Shown piece by piece: positions 22,919-35,182 of a stretch of DNA of 64,000 bases. This DNA comes from Amphirosellinia nigrospora (lineage: Eukaryota > Ascomycota > Sordariomycetes > Xylariales > Xylariaceae): assembly GCA_004123355.1 (NCBI GenBank), contig SCHM01000003.1, forward strand, positions 3,305,058 through 3,369,057, read 5' to 3'. A program made the position numbers and the translations under genes. Under the pieces are notes generated by a model. That model searched no databases. It saw only the letters and a list, made by a program, of their open reading frames with translations, and was not told the DNA's origin. Position 1 is the first letter of the stretch, and each line of letters begins with the position of its first letter.

Positions 22919-25900
22919 TCAACTACGGCCCGTCCAATCCGAACGCCGTACTGACCTGCGTATAGTGGCACTCCGGCGTATGCTTTCAGCCCATACTGAG
23001 TCGTCCAGGAAGCTCCTAACTTGTGAAGGGCTGACCTCACTTCCTTGCCGTTCACGGGTACTGGAGGTAGCGTTTTCTTGTACATCAAAGCTGTACATCG
23101 AAGTCTCTGAGCGATTCCCGGACGCGACGGGTGTAATTCGAGGGCGCTTAGAGGATGGGATTGTGTGGGTCGTATGTAGATATGTCAACACCTAGAGACC
23201 AGCTCCGGTGTTGTGGTCGGCTATCAGATACCGCAAGGAGATCCGGCGCTCTTGGAGTCGGTGAAACTGCTAATGTCGTGCGTTGGTGAGCTGCCCGAGA
23301 GCGATCACGAGATCATCACTGTCGTCGTCGACAAAAATCTCGGCACGTCAAGTTGTGGAATCGCCGTCATACGTCCGGATCGTTTCTTGTCCATGTGGCG
23401 CCTAAACCGGCGAGAGTAACTAACTTCAGCATAAAAATCCATTGCAACTAGCGTAGATGACTTACAGTGTATCAAAGAAACCTAACACAATCCTTCGGTT
23501 GACTTCTTCTTCTACACGCTGAAGTCTAGCACGCCGTCGAAGAAACTCTTCTAACCTGTTTACGACGTTTAGATGCATGGTAGTATAGTAAGAAGACAAA
23601 AAATTACCTTAGACTCTTGCTGTCGCTAATGATATTGTAATGCGCCATGATCATTAGTACTGTTGTGAAAGATATACCTCGGTCCGGATCTGCGGATACC
23701 ATAACTTCCTCGTAGAATATGTTGTAACGGCGACGTCGTGCGCGAACTGCTTCGGTATCAATCAATGCAAGTCTCTCGTTAGTTTCCGGACATCCACTCC
23801 ACTCAGATCACTGGCCGTAGCAATGGATGCATGTCGCCCATGCCCCTGATCACTACCTCGCACATCTTCGAGTATACGGCTGACGGAATCTTCAGGTTCA
23901 TATATCCGCATCTCAAAAACGCCAGAGAGCTCCCAAGTAATCTTGGGAAATCCTCTTTAGTGATGAAGCCAGTGCCTGCCGGATCGACGCTCCGCCACGC
24001 TTCTTTAAACCTCCGAATCTCATCACGATCGATGTGTGCCATACCGCTTGAACGTTGGTACACATAACTAAAACTCTCATAAATGAGGGAGATGAAGAGA
24101 TTGACGAAGATATACATGCTAATAAGGTTCCAGGCAATGAAGAGCGTCCTGGCCCAGGCCGTATCGCCACAGTCGCTATCGAAGAAACTCGTGCTTTGAA
24201 CGCAAAGTGGACCTCTAATCTGTGCAAAATCTTCCATAATTTGATTCCAACCCTCGCCGACACTCATTCTAAAGAGAGAATCAATGCATTAGGAACGGTT
24301 CTAAAATTGACGTAAGTGTTCTTGGGAGCCGAATCGTGTCAAGCTGAATGTTTGCGTTAAAGCAATAGCAAACACAACAAAGAACACTAGCCAAGTAGCA
24401 AGAAGGTTGATAATTGTTGACAAACTTGCGGCGGCTGTTTTGAAGAGTTGATCGAGAGCGTCGTTCCGAGGAATGAGGAGCAGCACAATGCCTACTAGAA
24501 AGCCTTTATGAAGTTGCACAAACGCTTCTCTACCTCTCTCTTCGATCAAAACAAGTGACGTCACAAACGCGCCGAAGACAGCTATAAGGGAGAAAACATC
24601 CCAGGAACTTCTTCGAAAACGCGTCCAGCCGAGCCCAACAATACGAATGACGATATTGGCGATATAATAAGTGTGAAAAACAGGAAGATGAGGTCCCTAG
24701 TGTCGGACCACCACTGTGGTTCAGGGTAATATTCGAGCAGCAGCAAACCTAAGTGAAGGACCAAAACAACAGTAATGGCGGTATACCACTTGCCTCGCTT
24801 CTCAATAGCCCGCTTGTGGCACCACTTTTTCCACTTGTTTTCAGACTCATCGTAAGAACTCCTTGAGGGCGATATTTGACGTAGTAGTTTTCGAAGCTCA
24901 AGCCAAGTTCTCTGCTCCGCTGTCAGAAACGCAACTCCTGTTTGTTCGTATAGTTGCGCATGAAGACCGAAATAAACAAGGTCAGGACGAACACAGTCCC
25001 AAGGAGGTTGAAGACAACAAAGAATATAGCGTTGCCACGAGACGCCATATCTTGGGTTGAAACCCAGAACCAACAATTGATTGAACAGCAAACGAGACGT
25101 CAATCCATCCTTCCTGCGACACAATCTGGAAAAGTATAAAAAGAGACGCTCCAAAGTCATCGAAGCTGAAGAATGGATTTTCGGCAACGCGAGGGGCTAG
25201 TAGCGTCCAATCTGGGTTCGACGGTGCGCTTTGATACTCTCCGAAGCAGTTTTTAAGGTCCGTAAGGTCGCCATCATTGCAGCTAAGAAGCTGCCCTGAG
25301 AACAGATTCAGGGCATAGATCGCAAAAGGAATCAAGAGAGACAGCGAGACAAGGGCAGCCTGAGACGTATGTTAGCGCTGAGATTCGGATAGCGGCTAAT
25401 AATTAACTTACGCTAACGATCTTCCATCCTGCAACAATGATAAGGGAATGAAAAGTGTCTCGGGCGGTATTGCTGATGTTGAGTAGTCTCAAGGCCCGTA
25501 GGGCTTTAAACGCGCCGACAACTCTGGAAACGGACCCGTCGTTGAAGATCAAGGTGAGAACGTTAATCCAGAGCGTGATTAAAACTATAGCGTCTATAAA
25601 TCCCCAAGAACTTCGATAGTACGCATTAGGTGTAAAGAATAAACCATCGGCGATGATTTTAATCACGGCTTCGACCGTAAACAAGATAGCGAATCCGAAA
25701 TAACCCAGACGAACCACGAGGTGCTGCGGTGTATTTCTGTTAGGTGATGATCTTCAAGATACAGCTTCTGGTACAAAGGGGTAGTCACACTGGCGATGAC
25801 TACCATGGCAATAATTGCCGCGTATATAAAGACTGAGAAGCTATACCAAACGATCTTATTTGGCTCGACGCCATCAAATCGCTCGGTGCCCCTTCCGGGG

Positions 25901-28900
25901 CCAACTATACGTTGACAAAGCCTCCGAATCGGGTTTTTAGGCGTGAAGATATAGAGTGCATTGTTATATGTTGGATGACGCCTTAAATACTCTCTCTGCG
26001 CTTTACGTCGCTCCAGTAGTAGATATCACTTGCTGTGCCATTTGCCGCGGATCCAACGAATCATTCGGGCCGTTAAACTGGATATTAGAGTAGAACGGAT
26101 TTGGCTCCTTGTTTCCGATGCTCTTTTGAATTTTTCGGCTGATAGAAAACCAAAAACCACGCCCTTTCTCGGTACCAATGGCATCGTGGGGCGGAATTTC
26201 GCTATCAGGGGTTTGCTGATGGGGGTTATCGGAAGGGTCATCAAGGAACTCTCTGACTACGGCGTCTTTCAGAAGCATTTCCATTGTAGCTGGCCCATAG
26301 TCTAACGGATCTCGTCGTTGTCTTTGTTTTCCAAAGGAAAATATCTCTGACAGAGCAACATTACTGCCGGCTGTACTGCCTAGTTCCTTACGTTGAAGGA
26401 AGGCTTTCACTTGTTCTAATCGTTTCTCATCTTCAGATACGTCGAAGTTCTCTTGGATGACAGCAATGAACATGTTGACAATAATAAAGAAAGCAAGGAT
26501 GAACCAAGCAATGAGGAATATCGCTCCATACCAAGCGGTATTGTATTGGCTTGTGTAGGATGTCACGTCGTATAAGATTGTCGTCCAATTCTCACTCGAG
26601 AGAATTTGGTACATGCCTAGAAACGAATTAAAGATATTATAGAATGAAATTGCGAAGCTCGTTGTTATCATCATATAACGGTATCTCGCCCCGAAATAGT
26701 TGAACTGCGAAGATCGCCATGATGAATGTGATTAGGAAAACAAATATGATAAGATTGCCAATACCGCTGGCATTTCCGAGAACCAGCAAGATCAAGTCTC
26801 TTGTTATAGGAACGGCTAGCACCACACGGTAGACACGAATAATTTGAAATATCGTAAGCCAAGCGTAGGTTTGCCACTATTTAGGATAGGCGGCAGAAGA
26901 ATGACTGTGTTTGCAATCGCAAGGAAAAGGTCGACCAGATTGCGCTTACTCCGGTGGAAAGACTTCCAGTTGGCAACAATTCGAATTACGATTTCGATAT
27001 CGAGTAGAGTAGTGACAAGAATGCTGGAGATTTTGATAAAATTCTTGCGTTCATCTGACGCATTTGAGCTCCTCCAGCCCTGAGCGAAGATTTCAAATGC
27101 AATAAGGGCAACCCAAATGAGTGACGTTTTATCGTATATCTTCTGTAACCCCGAGGCCCTTTGCGATTGTACATCTTGTGGATTATCGAGTAGAGGATCC
27201 CTGATCCGCCGTAAATGCACTCGCCTTACTTTCTTCTCGTATGACTTGGAAGGAAGAAGTGATCACCGCAATGAGCAAATTGGTCAACCACAACATCATA
27301 ATATGATGCCGGCACCAAAGAAGAGAGCCGCAGCTTGGTAATCCGAACTGGTGGTATAGTACATAAGATCAGACCAGTGTTGGCGCTCATGATAACGAAT
27401 ACTAGTTCCAACGACTGGATAATATTATCGAAGCTGACTGTTTGGTTGTAAGGACTTTTTTGTTCAAGGCAAATTGATTGCTGAGGGCAAATGAATCCTT
27501 TAGCGTCTCCAGTGCCATTCATAAGGTGGTCTAGCGAGTTCTTTTCCAGGCCTGTATTATTGAATTTGACCAGACGACAGGCACGAGCGTTTCATTGTCA
27601 ATGTGGCCGCCACAGAATGTCATATCATTAGTATAAGACGCTTCGAGATTAGTAGGTTGCAGAGGTCCAGCCAAACACACTGCCGGCTAAAGCTTGATTT
27701 GAAGCTCTGGACACCAACTATCGCAAATAGTAACCAGAAGAAACCGATTAGAAAGGAAACTCTAAGGAGCAAAGGTGCCGCCTTTTTTAAACTCCGCAAA
27801 ATTATCTAATTAATCTCTAAGATTAGTTTGGAATAAGAACTCGTAGTAATTAGGATGACTTACTGCTGTGCCATTCGTGAGGGCAAGGAGTCGAATGATT
27901 CGAAGACAGCCAAGCATTCGAAATACATATAAGTGATATCTAGCTTCTAATCCAGTAATACTCAATATAAATGCAATCCAGAAAGAAACAACAGCAACAA
28001 AATCCAGCCGATTAAAGCCATGACGTAAGAATGCACGGCGCGCAAGGTGCATTCTCATTTGCTCTTCAACCGTCTCTGGCATGGCATGCATCATGGTGAT
28101 GATCGGCAAAGGTTGACGGGCCATAAGCATCCTGCCGCGGAACGTTCACAGATTTATGGCGTTGGGGCCGGAAGACGGCGTCGTATTTGTCTGCGATAAC
28201 ATTGCGAATGCCCCGTTTACGGTCAACCGTACTATATTCAGCCGGATTCAATATGAAGCCAGAACTATAATACGAGCCCCAATCTCAAGCGTAATATGAT
28301 GAAGAGCGCGAGGATTGCCCAATTGATTGCAGAGGATGGATCCCATACTTCTTTCGTGCATTACCGTCATCATAGACGCTGTTTGCCGCTTCTACAGCAA
28401 GTAGGACGGTTTGCAGAACTATCAACACGAGGAGTGTGGGTTCCAAGTAGGGTTAACCAAACGTCGCAGAGCTTTCGTCGGATCAAGTTATCAGGAGGAA
28501 AGATGCCAAGGGATCGGCCCTTCAGAGGATTCGGCATCGGTCCGGTTCGACGCGGGGGGAGGGGAGGCTCAAAGACACCCAGTCCGGCTCAACATTCTTC
28601 TCAAGGGTGACGAAGGATAAACTTGGGACTGATATGACGTATCGATGCCTGTTTGAGAAGACAGGCGACTCATTGACGGGCGGCGCCCATCGGCACTCGG
28701 GGATCTTGAACGCTGCTGACGCTGCTCAATAGACTCGCCTTCTCCACTGATATTGACAACACGCTGGGACATGGCCCTAACGATAGATCCAGCCCTTTGT
28801 AATGCATCAGTTGTCCCCTGGATCCGCGAGACCCGATGGTCGGCAGGCACAGAGAGTTGCCGTAGCTACGATGCCTAGGGCGGTCCGGATTATTCTCCAA

Positions 28901-29477
28901 ATCAAAGCCGAGCATTTGACTAGACCGCCCACGCGGCCGGGGCTGTTATCAATATCTGAGACTGTCTGAAAGCTATCCCTGGGCTGAGGCTCAGGCCGAG
29001 GTGTGCCCAAAGAAGTACCAGCGATGGGCTGGCAGTCGAGGTGAGAGGGGCGCGATCAGAATCGAAGTAGTCATCTTGAGGGCCTCTTCGTAATAGGGCG
29101 TCCGAGTCACATAGGGATTTGCAGAGGCGGAAGTTGTTGGAGTTAACATAGGCTGCGGCGGACGAATATCCGGCGGAAGGGCGAATTGAAGCCCAGAGGC
29201 ATCGAAGGGAGAATTGGGGCTTAGATCATAGTCGTTATGATGCTCATGCTGGAAAGGGCCACCCTCCCAGTATGTCGAGATGGTGGGTAGGTTACGGTCC
29301 GCCAGGGACCCAGCCCACCACCTCTTCCTCCATCACCACTACCAGATTCATGCTGCTGTTGGCCCTGCTGTGCTCCAAGCTCTTGCAGGTGTATGGATCG
29401 TCGGCGCGGGGGGACGCCGGCAGTTGAGACTGTCGGGGAGAGGTCGACGACCTGGTCATGATGGTGTCGCGAATCAT
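22919..29477 (-). CDS. CCH1: High-affinity voltage-gated calcium channel alpha-1 subunit Cch1
   Basis: Seen: four six-helix channel repeats. I: S4 YVFRMLGCLRIIRLLALTNG near 27900 and pore SFDNIIQSLELVFVIMSANT near 27420. II: 27220-26003 with pore LSSENWTTILYDV. III: S4 RVVGAFKALRALRLLNIS near 25500 and pore IVSQEGWIDVSFAV near 25100. IV: near 24980-23950 with a weakly charged S4 and pore MSVGEGWNQIMEDF; then an EF-hand-like segment (DPAGTGFITKEDFPRLLG), a basic ARRRRYNIFYEEVM stretch and the tail DDSVWAESIRRSATIRR ending at 22919. Known: Cch1 with Mid1 forms the plasma-membrane calcium influx system for stress and mating responses. Several small introns (e.g. about 25360-25411) and frame breaks occur. 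The 5' end is unsure: an exon-like stretch RSIPLDPLAIDSHQDALGHP near 29570-29670 lies upstream without an ATG. Confidence 0.92.
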
Positions 29478-29671
29478 GCAGATGGTTAGTGGTACATTAA
29501 GAGCACTAAAGCCGGACCAGCGCGCTCATGAAACATCCAGGGTAAAGCAGTAGCATTCCTATACCAGGCAACGGATATCGTTCGTAGTGGTTGTGCTATC
29601 GCTCCCGTCTTCGTGAGGATGGCCGAGTGCGTCTTGATGCGAATCAATGGCTAGGGGATCCAAGGGAATAG

Positions 29672-30804
29672 AGCGTCAAACGAGTGGTGACGGGCTTTTG
29701 AAGCGAAGGACAGGATAGATAGTGGCCGGTATCAAGTCGCAGAAGGCTGAAGGGGCGACTTGACGCAATGTTGATGAGAAGATCAGGGTAGGTGAGGACA
29801 AGGCAGAAACTAGTCCGAGGCCTTGAAGTACAAGTAATTAGTACATAATCTATGTTGTATGCTAGGTAGGAACGATAAACACAATAAGGAATCAACGACC
29901 CATCAGAGATAACAATAATTCAACAGAGAGGCTACAAGTATTAAATCGTGCCTGAGTCGTGAGCCGCCAGCCGGCGCAGCCCCCTTGGCGGCGTCAGCTT
30001 GTTCTGATACTGCATATACTGCATGGATACGCTACAGCCCGTTGCAGCACTAGCGTCGACGTATTTCCCATAATAGATTGCTGTACTAAGTAGATATACG
30101 AGTACATTATTTCCTGTGCTGGTTGTATCCTCTTTCCTCCAACCTTCTAAGCACAGGCAGCGACTTGTTATGTGCGTAATGATAAAGTTAGGTATGTGTA
30201 CGCATTGTACATAGGTCGGTAGATTTATCCAAGACTACCTAAAGGCTTCGATAGGCGGCAGCTCTAGTACTTACTGAATACATACCTAGAGGCAGTACCT
30301 AGGTACCTATATCTAGTACGAGGCGCACTAAGGTGGGGAGAGGGGGCAATTACCTGTAAGGTATGGCGTGTTAGGCCAAGGCTACGCTACCTTAGCTGTC
30401 AACCTAACACTAGGTAGGATAAAACGGGACAGACTCCACGCGCGGTCGCGTAAACTGTACCTTAATGACGCCCATGTCGCGCTCAGAGCAAAGAAAATCC
30501 CACATGCGACAAACCTTACAAGCTCCCCATATCGCCAACCAAGTTCTTAATTAACTCAGCAACATTCCGACCGAAATTAATCTCCATCGACGACAAAACC
30601 CGCTCTTTGCCTATTAGAAACACGTCCCTGCAGATCTGCCATGACACATTCAGCTTCGACTTGCATCGTATCGCCCCCGTTCGTATAGAAGAAGCCCAAC
30701 TCCGGCCTGCAAGACTGCGCGAGGCGCCGGACACGACTACACACGTATCGTGCCACCTCTAAGGACCCGATTTACCTCCTCGCGCCTTTTACCTTTCACC
30801 AGCT
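29672..30804. promoter_or_regulatory. Region between the divergent CCH1 and PHD-finger genes
   Basis: No gene seen. It contains a GTACCTAGGTACCTAT palindromic motif at 30296-30311 and several further CCTAGG or TAGGTA copies between 30240 and 30420. The part near 30700-30804 is the leader of the PHD gene. A minus-strand frame at 30516-30734 has no recognised content. Confidence 0.4.
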
Positions 30805-33443
30805 ATGGTGTCGTCTCGAAAACGCGCTCTGCGCGACACCGAACCGGACGAAGTTAGACAGCAGCCCCCAGCCGAGTCGAATCTGCTTCAACGCATTAGA
30901 AACACATGGCAATTTGCGAATCTTTTCCAGTGGATTTATCTCTTCGGCCGCGTTGTCAAGATCGATGAGAATATTGATATAGACGTATGTCACCCCTTTC
31001 CCGCTTACATCAGAGTCGAAGCCTGATTGCTTGGCCTTGCCTTAGGACCTAGAAACCGAATGCCTCAAGCCGCAATCGACGGTTCTTGTTGATATCGGAC
31101 TCGCCTTACTGAAGTTCGTGTCATCGCACCGCGGCCTAACGTAGGTCGCCATCTATTCACGTCAAAAACAAGGTAGATTATTGATGAGATTACAGCCATG
31201 ACCTTTTTGACGAATACACCCGCCGGCAGTATGTTGCCAAGGCTCCAGATCGCAATCCTTTTGGAACTGGGGAGTCACCAGCCCAGTTCAACGATTTTGA
31301 TGCAGTGTTAAAGGTTCGACTGGTCCCCTATTCGCTAGTACGCCACTACTAATCCCTTAATATAGATCCAGGTCCTTCAACAACTTACCCAGTGGGTGAT
31401 GCTTCACCCAGAGCGCATTCGCGAGAAAATGGACGAGCAGAGACCAAGTGACCAAACCGACTGGTACGTAGTCTCTAACACTAGTCCTAGTCTGAGAAGC
31501 TAACGAGGTAATAGCGCATTGAACCTACCGGGTGGGATAGTGACGACCGCACATACTAACATTTCTAGACGACAACCGTCTTTACCGTTTGACACCAGCG
31601 CCACCTGTATTACCAGCATGGAAGCCGAAGAAGAATACCAAAAAGGCGAAAGCCGCTGCGCGAGCCTCCAAAAGACGTCGGACATCGAGGTCGGCCGCAC
31701 AAAGTCATGATACCGCTGAGGATGATCCTCCATCGGACGTCGAGGAAGCACCTCAACCTGAGGATGATGGTCTTGGTGGCGCTAAATGGGAGTGCATTGG
31801 AGTTAGCTTGAAAGATGTTCAAAGCTTTTTAAAAACTATACAAAAGACTCGCGACGACAATGAGAAGATTCTTAGAGACACTGTTGAAGAGCATTTGTTG
31901 CCCTTACTGGAGAAACAGGAAGAATCACGCAAACGTAAAGCGTTACAGAGAGAAAAAGAACGATTAAATCTCGAAAAAATGGCCCATGCCAAGAGGTCGA
32001 GCCGTATTGCCAGCAAGGCAGAACAGCAAAAATTACAGCAACAAGCTAGAGAAGAAGAGGATCAACGTCGAAACGAGGAAAGAGCTACGAAAAAAGAGGA
32101 ACAGCTGCGCTTGAAAATGGAGAGAGAGCATGATAATAGAGCGAGATCTCGAGAGGAAAGATTGAAGGAACGACAAACTCGACGACTACAACATGAAGAA
32201 GAACTTGCCCAGCTGTCAGAAGATAGTAAGAGCCTCGGTGGGGACAATCGGATGTCACAACGACGAGTCGAAGCCGAAATTGCCAAGAACAAGCGAGTGT
32301 TGCAGGACCTGGAAGACGAAGCTGATGACTGGATTTTCGACTGCGTCTGTGGTGCTTATGGCCAAGTCGATGATGGTACACACAGTGTTGCCTGCGAAAG
32401 ATGTAATGTCTGGCAACATAGTAAGTGTGTGGATATCAGTGAAGAGGAGGCCGACCGGGATGATTTTCATTTTGTTTGTAAAAACTGCCGGCGCCAACAA
32501 TCCTCGCACTCGGACACAAAACAGCCAGTGATCAAATTAAAGATTGCTCGGCAGGCCAATTCATCAACGGCCAGAAGAGATAGCACAGAATCGCCTGTTC
32601 AACCACAGCCAGAACTACTACGGACTTTTAATAGCATGGTCCAACTACCATCTAAGAAGCTGGAGCATGGCGATATTTCACACCCCGTTCAGGGAGTGCA
32701 AGCTATTGATCGATCTCAACTGCCACCAGTCCGAAAGCCTTCAGGGTTTCCAACCATCCCGGTTAAGCTCGCTGGTCAAAATCATGTGTTGCCGCCCGTG
32801 TCACCATATACCAACGGAGATGGACATCACGCTTTCTCTTCGCCACATCCCGCTCTGTCCCCCCAGAGCAATCACCCAACAAATCCAGAGCCTACTCTAC
32901 TCTTTTCAACTCATCATCGCCCGATGCTGAACATTTCGTACCTTCGGGGCAAGTGAAACTACCGCAGAAAGGCATGTTCTATCCTATGAAAGGCAGTGCC
33001 AAGGGATCACCAAACAACGTGCCGCCTGTTGCCGCTGCACCCGTAGCATCAATAGCAGCTGGATCTGATTCACCCCTCAAGAAACCTTTGAATGCGGCCA
33101 AAAACCATTTGACCATTACCTCGCCGCCAAGAATAACCCCTACAGCGCCTTCGGTGACCATTCAGACTCCAAGCACCATTACACCAGGCTCTAAAAACAT
33201 TTTTTCGACGCCACAGCTAGATAGATCGGCATTTGCTGCTGATGAAGCTACCCTAGTCTCCCACCGAGCAGGAATGGTCTTTCACCTATGAAACGCTCTC
33301 CACCCCCAAAGCAACACGGCAGCAGAATTCATTCATCGCCAGCTCCCGCAATTCTACCTCCTGCTACTACTTTACCCCCTTCTCCTTCGGAACAGATACT
33401 TACGCCACCAATCAAGCACTCTGATCTTGCTCGACCAGCGTAG
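30805..33443 (+). CDS. DDT/WHIM and PHD-finger chromatin protein
   Basis: Seen: start MVSSRKRALRDTEPDEV at 30805; introns 30985-31045, 31141-31195, 31314-31365 and one near 31465-31512. A DDT-like helical segment runs through ECLKPQSTVLVDIGLALLKF, HDLFDEYTRRQYVAKAP and IQVLQQLTQWVMLHPERI, then a WHIM-type RIEPTGWDSDDRTY / LDDNRLYR. A long Lys/Glu/Arg coiled-coil region follows, then a PHD finger (CVCGAYGQVDDG, CERCNVWQHSKC, FVCKNCRR), then a Pro/Ser-rich tail to 33443. Known: this order (DDT, WHIM, PHD) marks subunits of ISWI-type remodellers, such as Rsf1 and BAZ proteins. Frame breaks near 31555, 32900 and 33270. Coding-like sequence (PSVLKKTPRLLPKT) continues past the stop, so the true end may lie near 33600. 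Confidence 0.8.
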
Positions 33444-34316
33444 GGCACTCTAGTAGTCTTGAGCGCGACGCCTAATCAGAAATAAATGAGCCGCCATCAG
33501 TGTTGAAGAAAACACCACGACTATTGCCGAAAACATCGGCGTTTATCTGGGGGTCCAACCGCATCGCGTTTCATTTCACCGCGACAGAAAGGAACAGTGT
33601 GAGCTTCTTGATGGAATACCTTCATTGGTCAGAGTCTGACGTGTGACGTGGACTTAATAAGTCTGTATAAGCAAATACAATGTGGATAATAATCCTCAAG
33701 GTTGAAACAAAGTCACATAAACTATTTTTCCCTGGCCAGGTTATAAGCATATATACTAAAAACGCGGCACGGTGGTAGGAAGAGGAAAATCGAAGGGCGG
33801 AAGACAATTGTATGAAGATACGACGCATCCCATGGCGTTTAGGCGTTTGGGCAACACCAATGTAGATATATAAGAATGACGAGACGGGGGTGTTCATTTT
33901 TCTGATATCATCTTATGGTTTAGATCATGTCTCAAATGGTCATATCCCGCACATTAGAGACCGTGAGTAGCGGCGTGGGTCCATACGATGCCAACAATAC
34001 CAATCTGGTGCTCCTACTGCGTAGCATACGGAGTATTTACTTAAAAATACAGCATATGATCAAATGTTCAAACAAGGTTCGATAGACATAAGATAGTATC
34101 CACCTAAACCCCAGAACCTATCTAAGCTTCGTAGAATTTTATGCCTATGGGAATATTTGTACTACGCTGTAGACCCCTTGTATATTGTCAGAATTGACCT
34201 TTCGGGGAAACCCGAAAACGAGGCTTCAAGCTATCAAAGCATCACTTTTCCAGTCGACACTATTGTCTCGACGGTCAATCTGCGGGGGCAGCTATTCCCA
34301 CGTGGTATTACACCAT

Positions 34317-34343
34317 CCCCCCCCCCCCCCCTTTTTTTTTTTT
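34317..34343. repeat. Poly-C/poly-T homopolymer pair
   Basis: Fifteen C residues followed directly by twelve T residues, then TAG. Run lengths are as given in the sequence and are likely imprecise. Confidence 0.85.
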
Positions 34344-35145
34344 AGTCGAAGGAGCAATAAGAAACTCATATAGTCTGGCAATTTACCATAGATGCTGGTT
34401 CACACTCCACCAACACGGAAGTCGACTCTCTCCTCTTTTTTTTCACCGGGTTCAACATGACAGATCGCTACTGGCCCGACCATCTGGCACATTGACGATA
34501 GTCCGCACCTCAGCCCCCTAATAGGTAGGAAACCATCAAGCATCAAGCCAATCATCTACGGCGGGCCCTGACAGCCTAATTCAACTCGTCCCCGCAACGA
34601 TGGCTGTGATTGCAAGGTTGATCTGCGTGCGTGAGTTTGATCTGTCACACTGGTTCCGATAGCCTGGACGAACTGTTGGCCTGTGCGCCGAGACATATCT
34701 AACTGGACAGAGGTTGGTACCGTGTCAGGATGGAGTATGGAGACGTGATGATGGTATGGTCTAATTTGGACAACATGGAAAAAAGTCATGGCGAGCATCT
34801 GCGCTATGAGAAAACGCTTTACCGCCTTATTCACGACGATAGGGTTAGAACGCACTGATTGAGTATTTTACGGAAGCCTAGCCATCGAATTCTTTCGAAC
34901 AAGCAAAGAATAACCACAATGGTCAGAACCTCGATAGGCGAGATGAATTATTTCACGGCAGCCGGAAACGGATATATGATTCAAGGGTTCTTGGTATGTA
35001 GGCAATGATATCTATAAGTATGCCTTTGTAGTAAGTCGCTGAGCAGTGCTAACGCCTTCGCTACGAGCACGAGCTTGATATAAAGACAACAAACTTCCCA
35101 ATATGTGATAGCTACAAGAGTTACTATAGTGAAGTATAGGCCAAC

Positions 35146-35148
<3 letters not shown>

Positions 35149-35179
<31 letters not shown>
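35149..35179. repeat. (GA)n microsatellite
   Basis: About fifteen perfect GA units in the gene-free region upstream of the HMG-box gene. Confidence 0.95.

Positions 35180-35182
<3 letters not shown>

Noticed and set aside
22789-23088. Frame resembling a separate GAF-like protein (LKAYAGVPLYAGQYGVRIG)
   Set aside because: It is a shadow of the Cch1 C-terminal tail, which reads DDSVWAESIRRSATIRR in another frame.
29292-29477. ATG at 29477 as a firm Cch1 start
   Set aside because: Used only as a provisional boundary: it appears to lie within an intron, and a better exon lies upstream.
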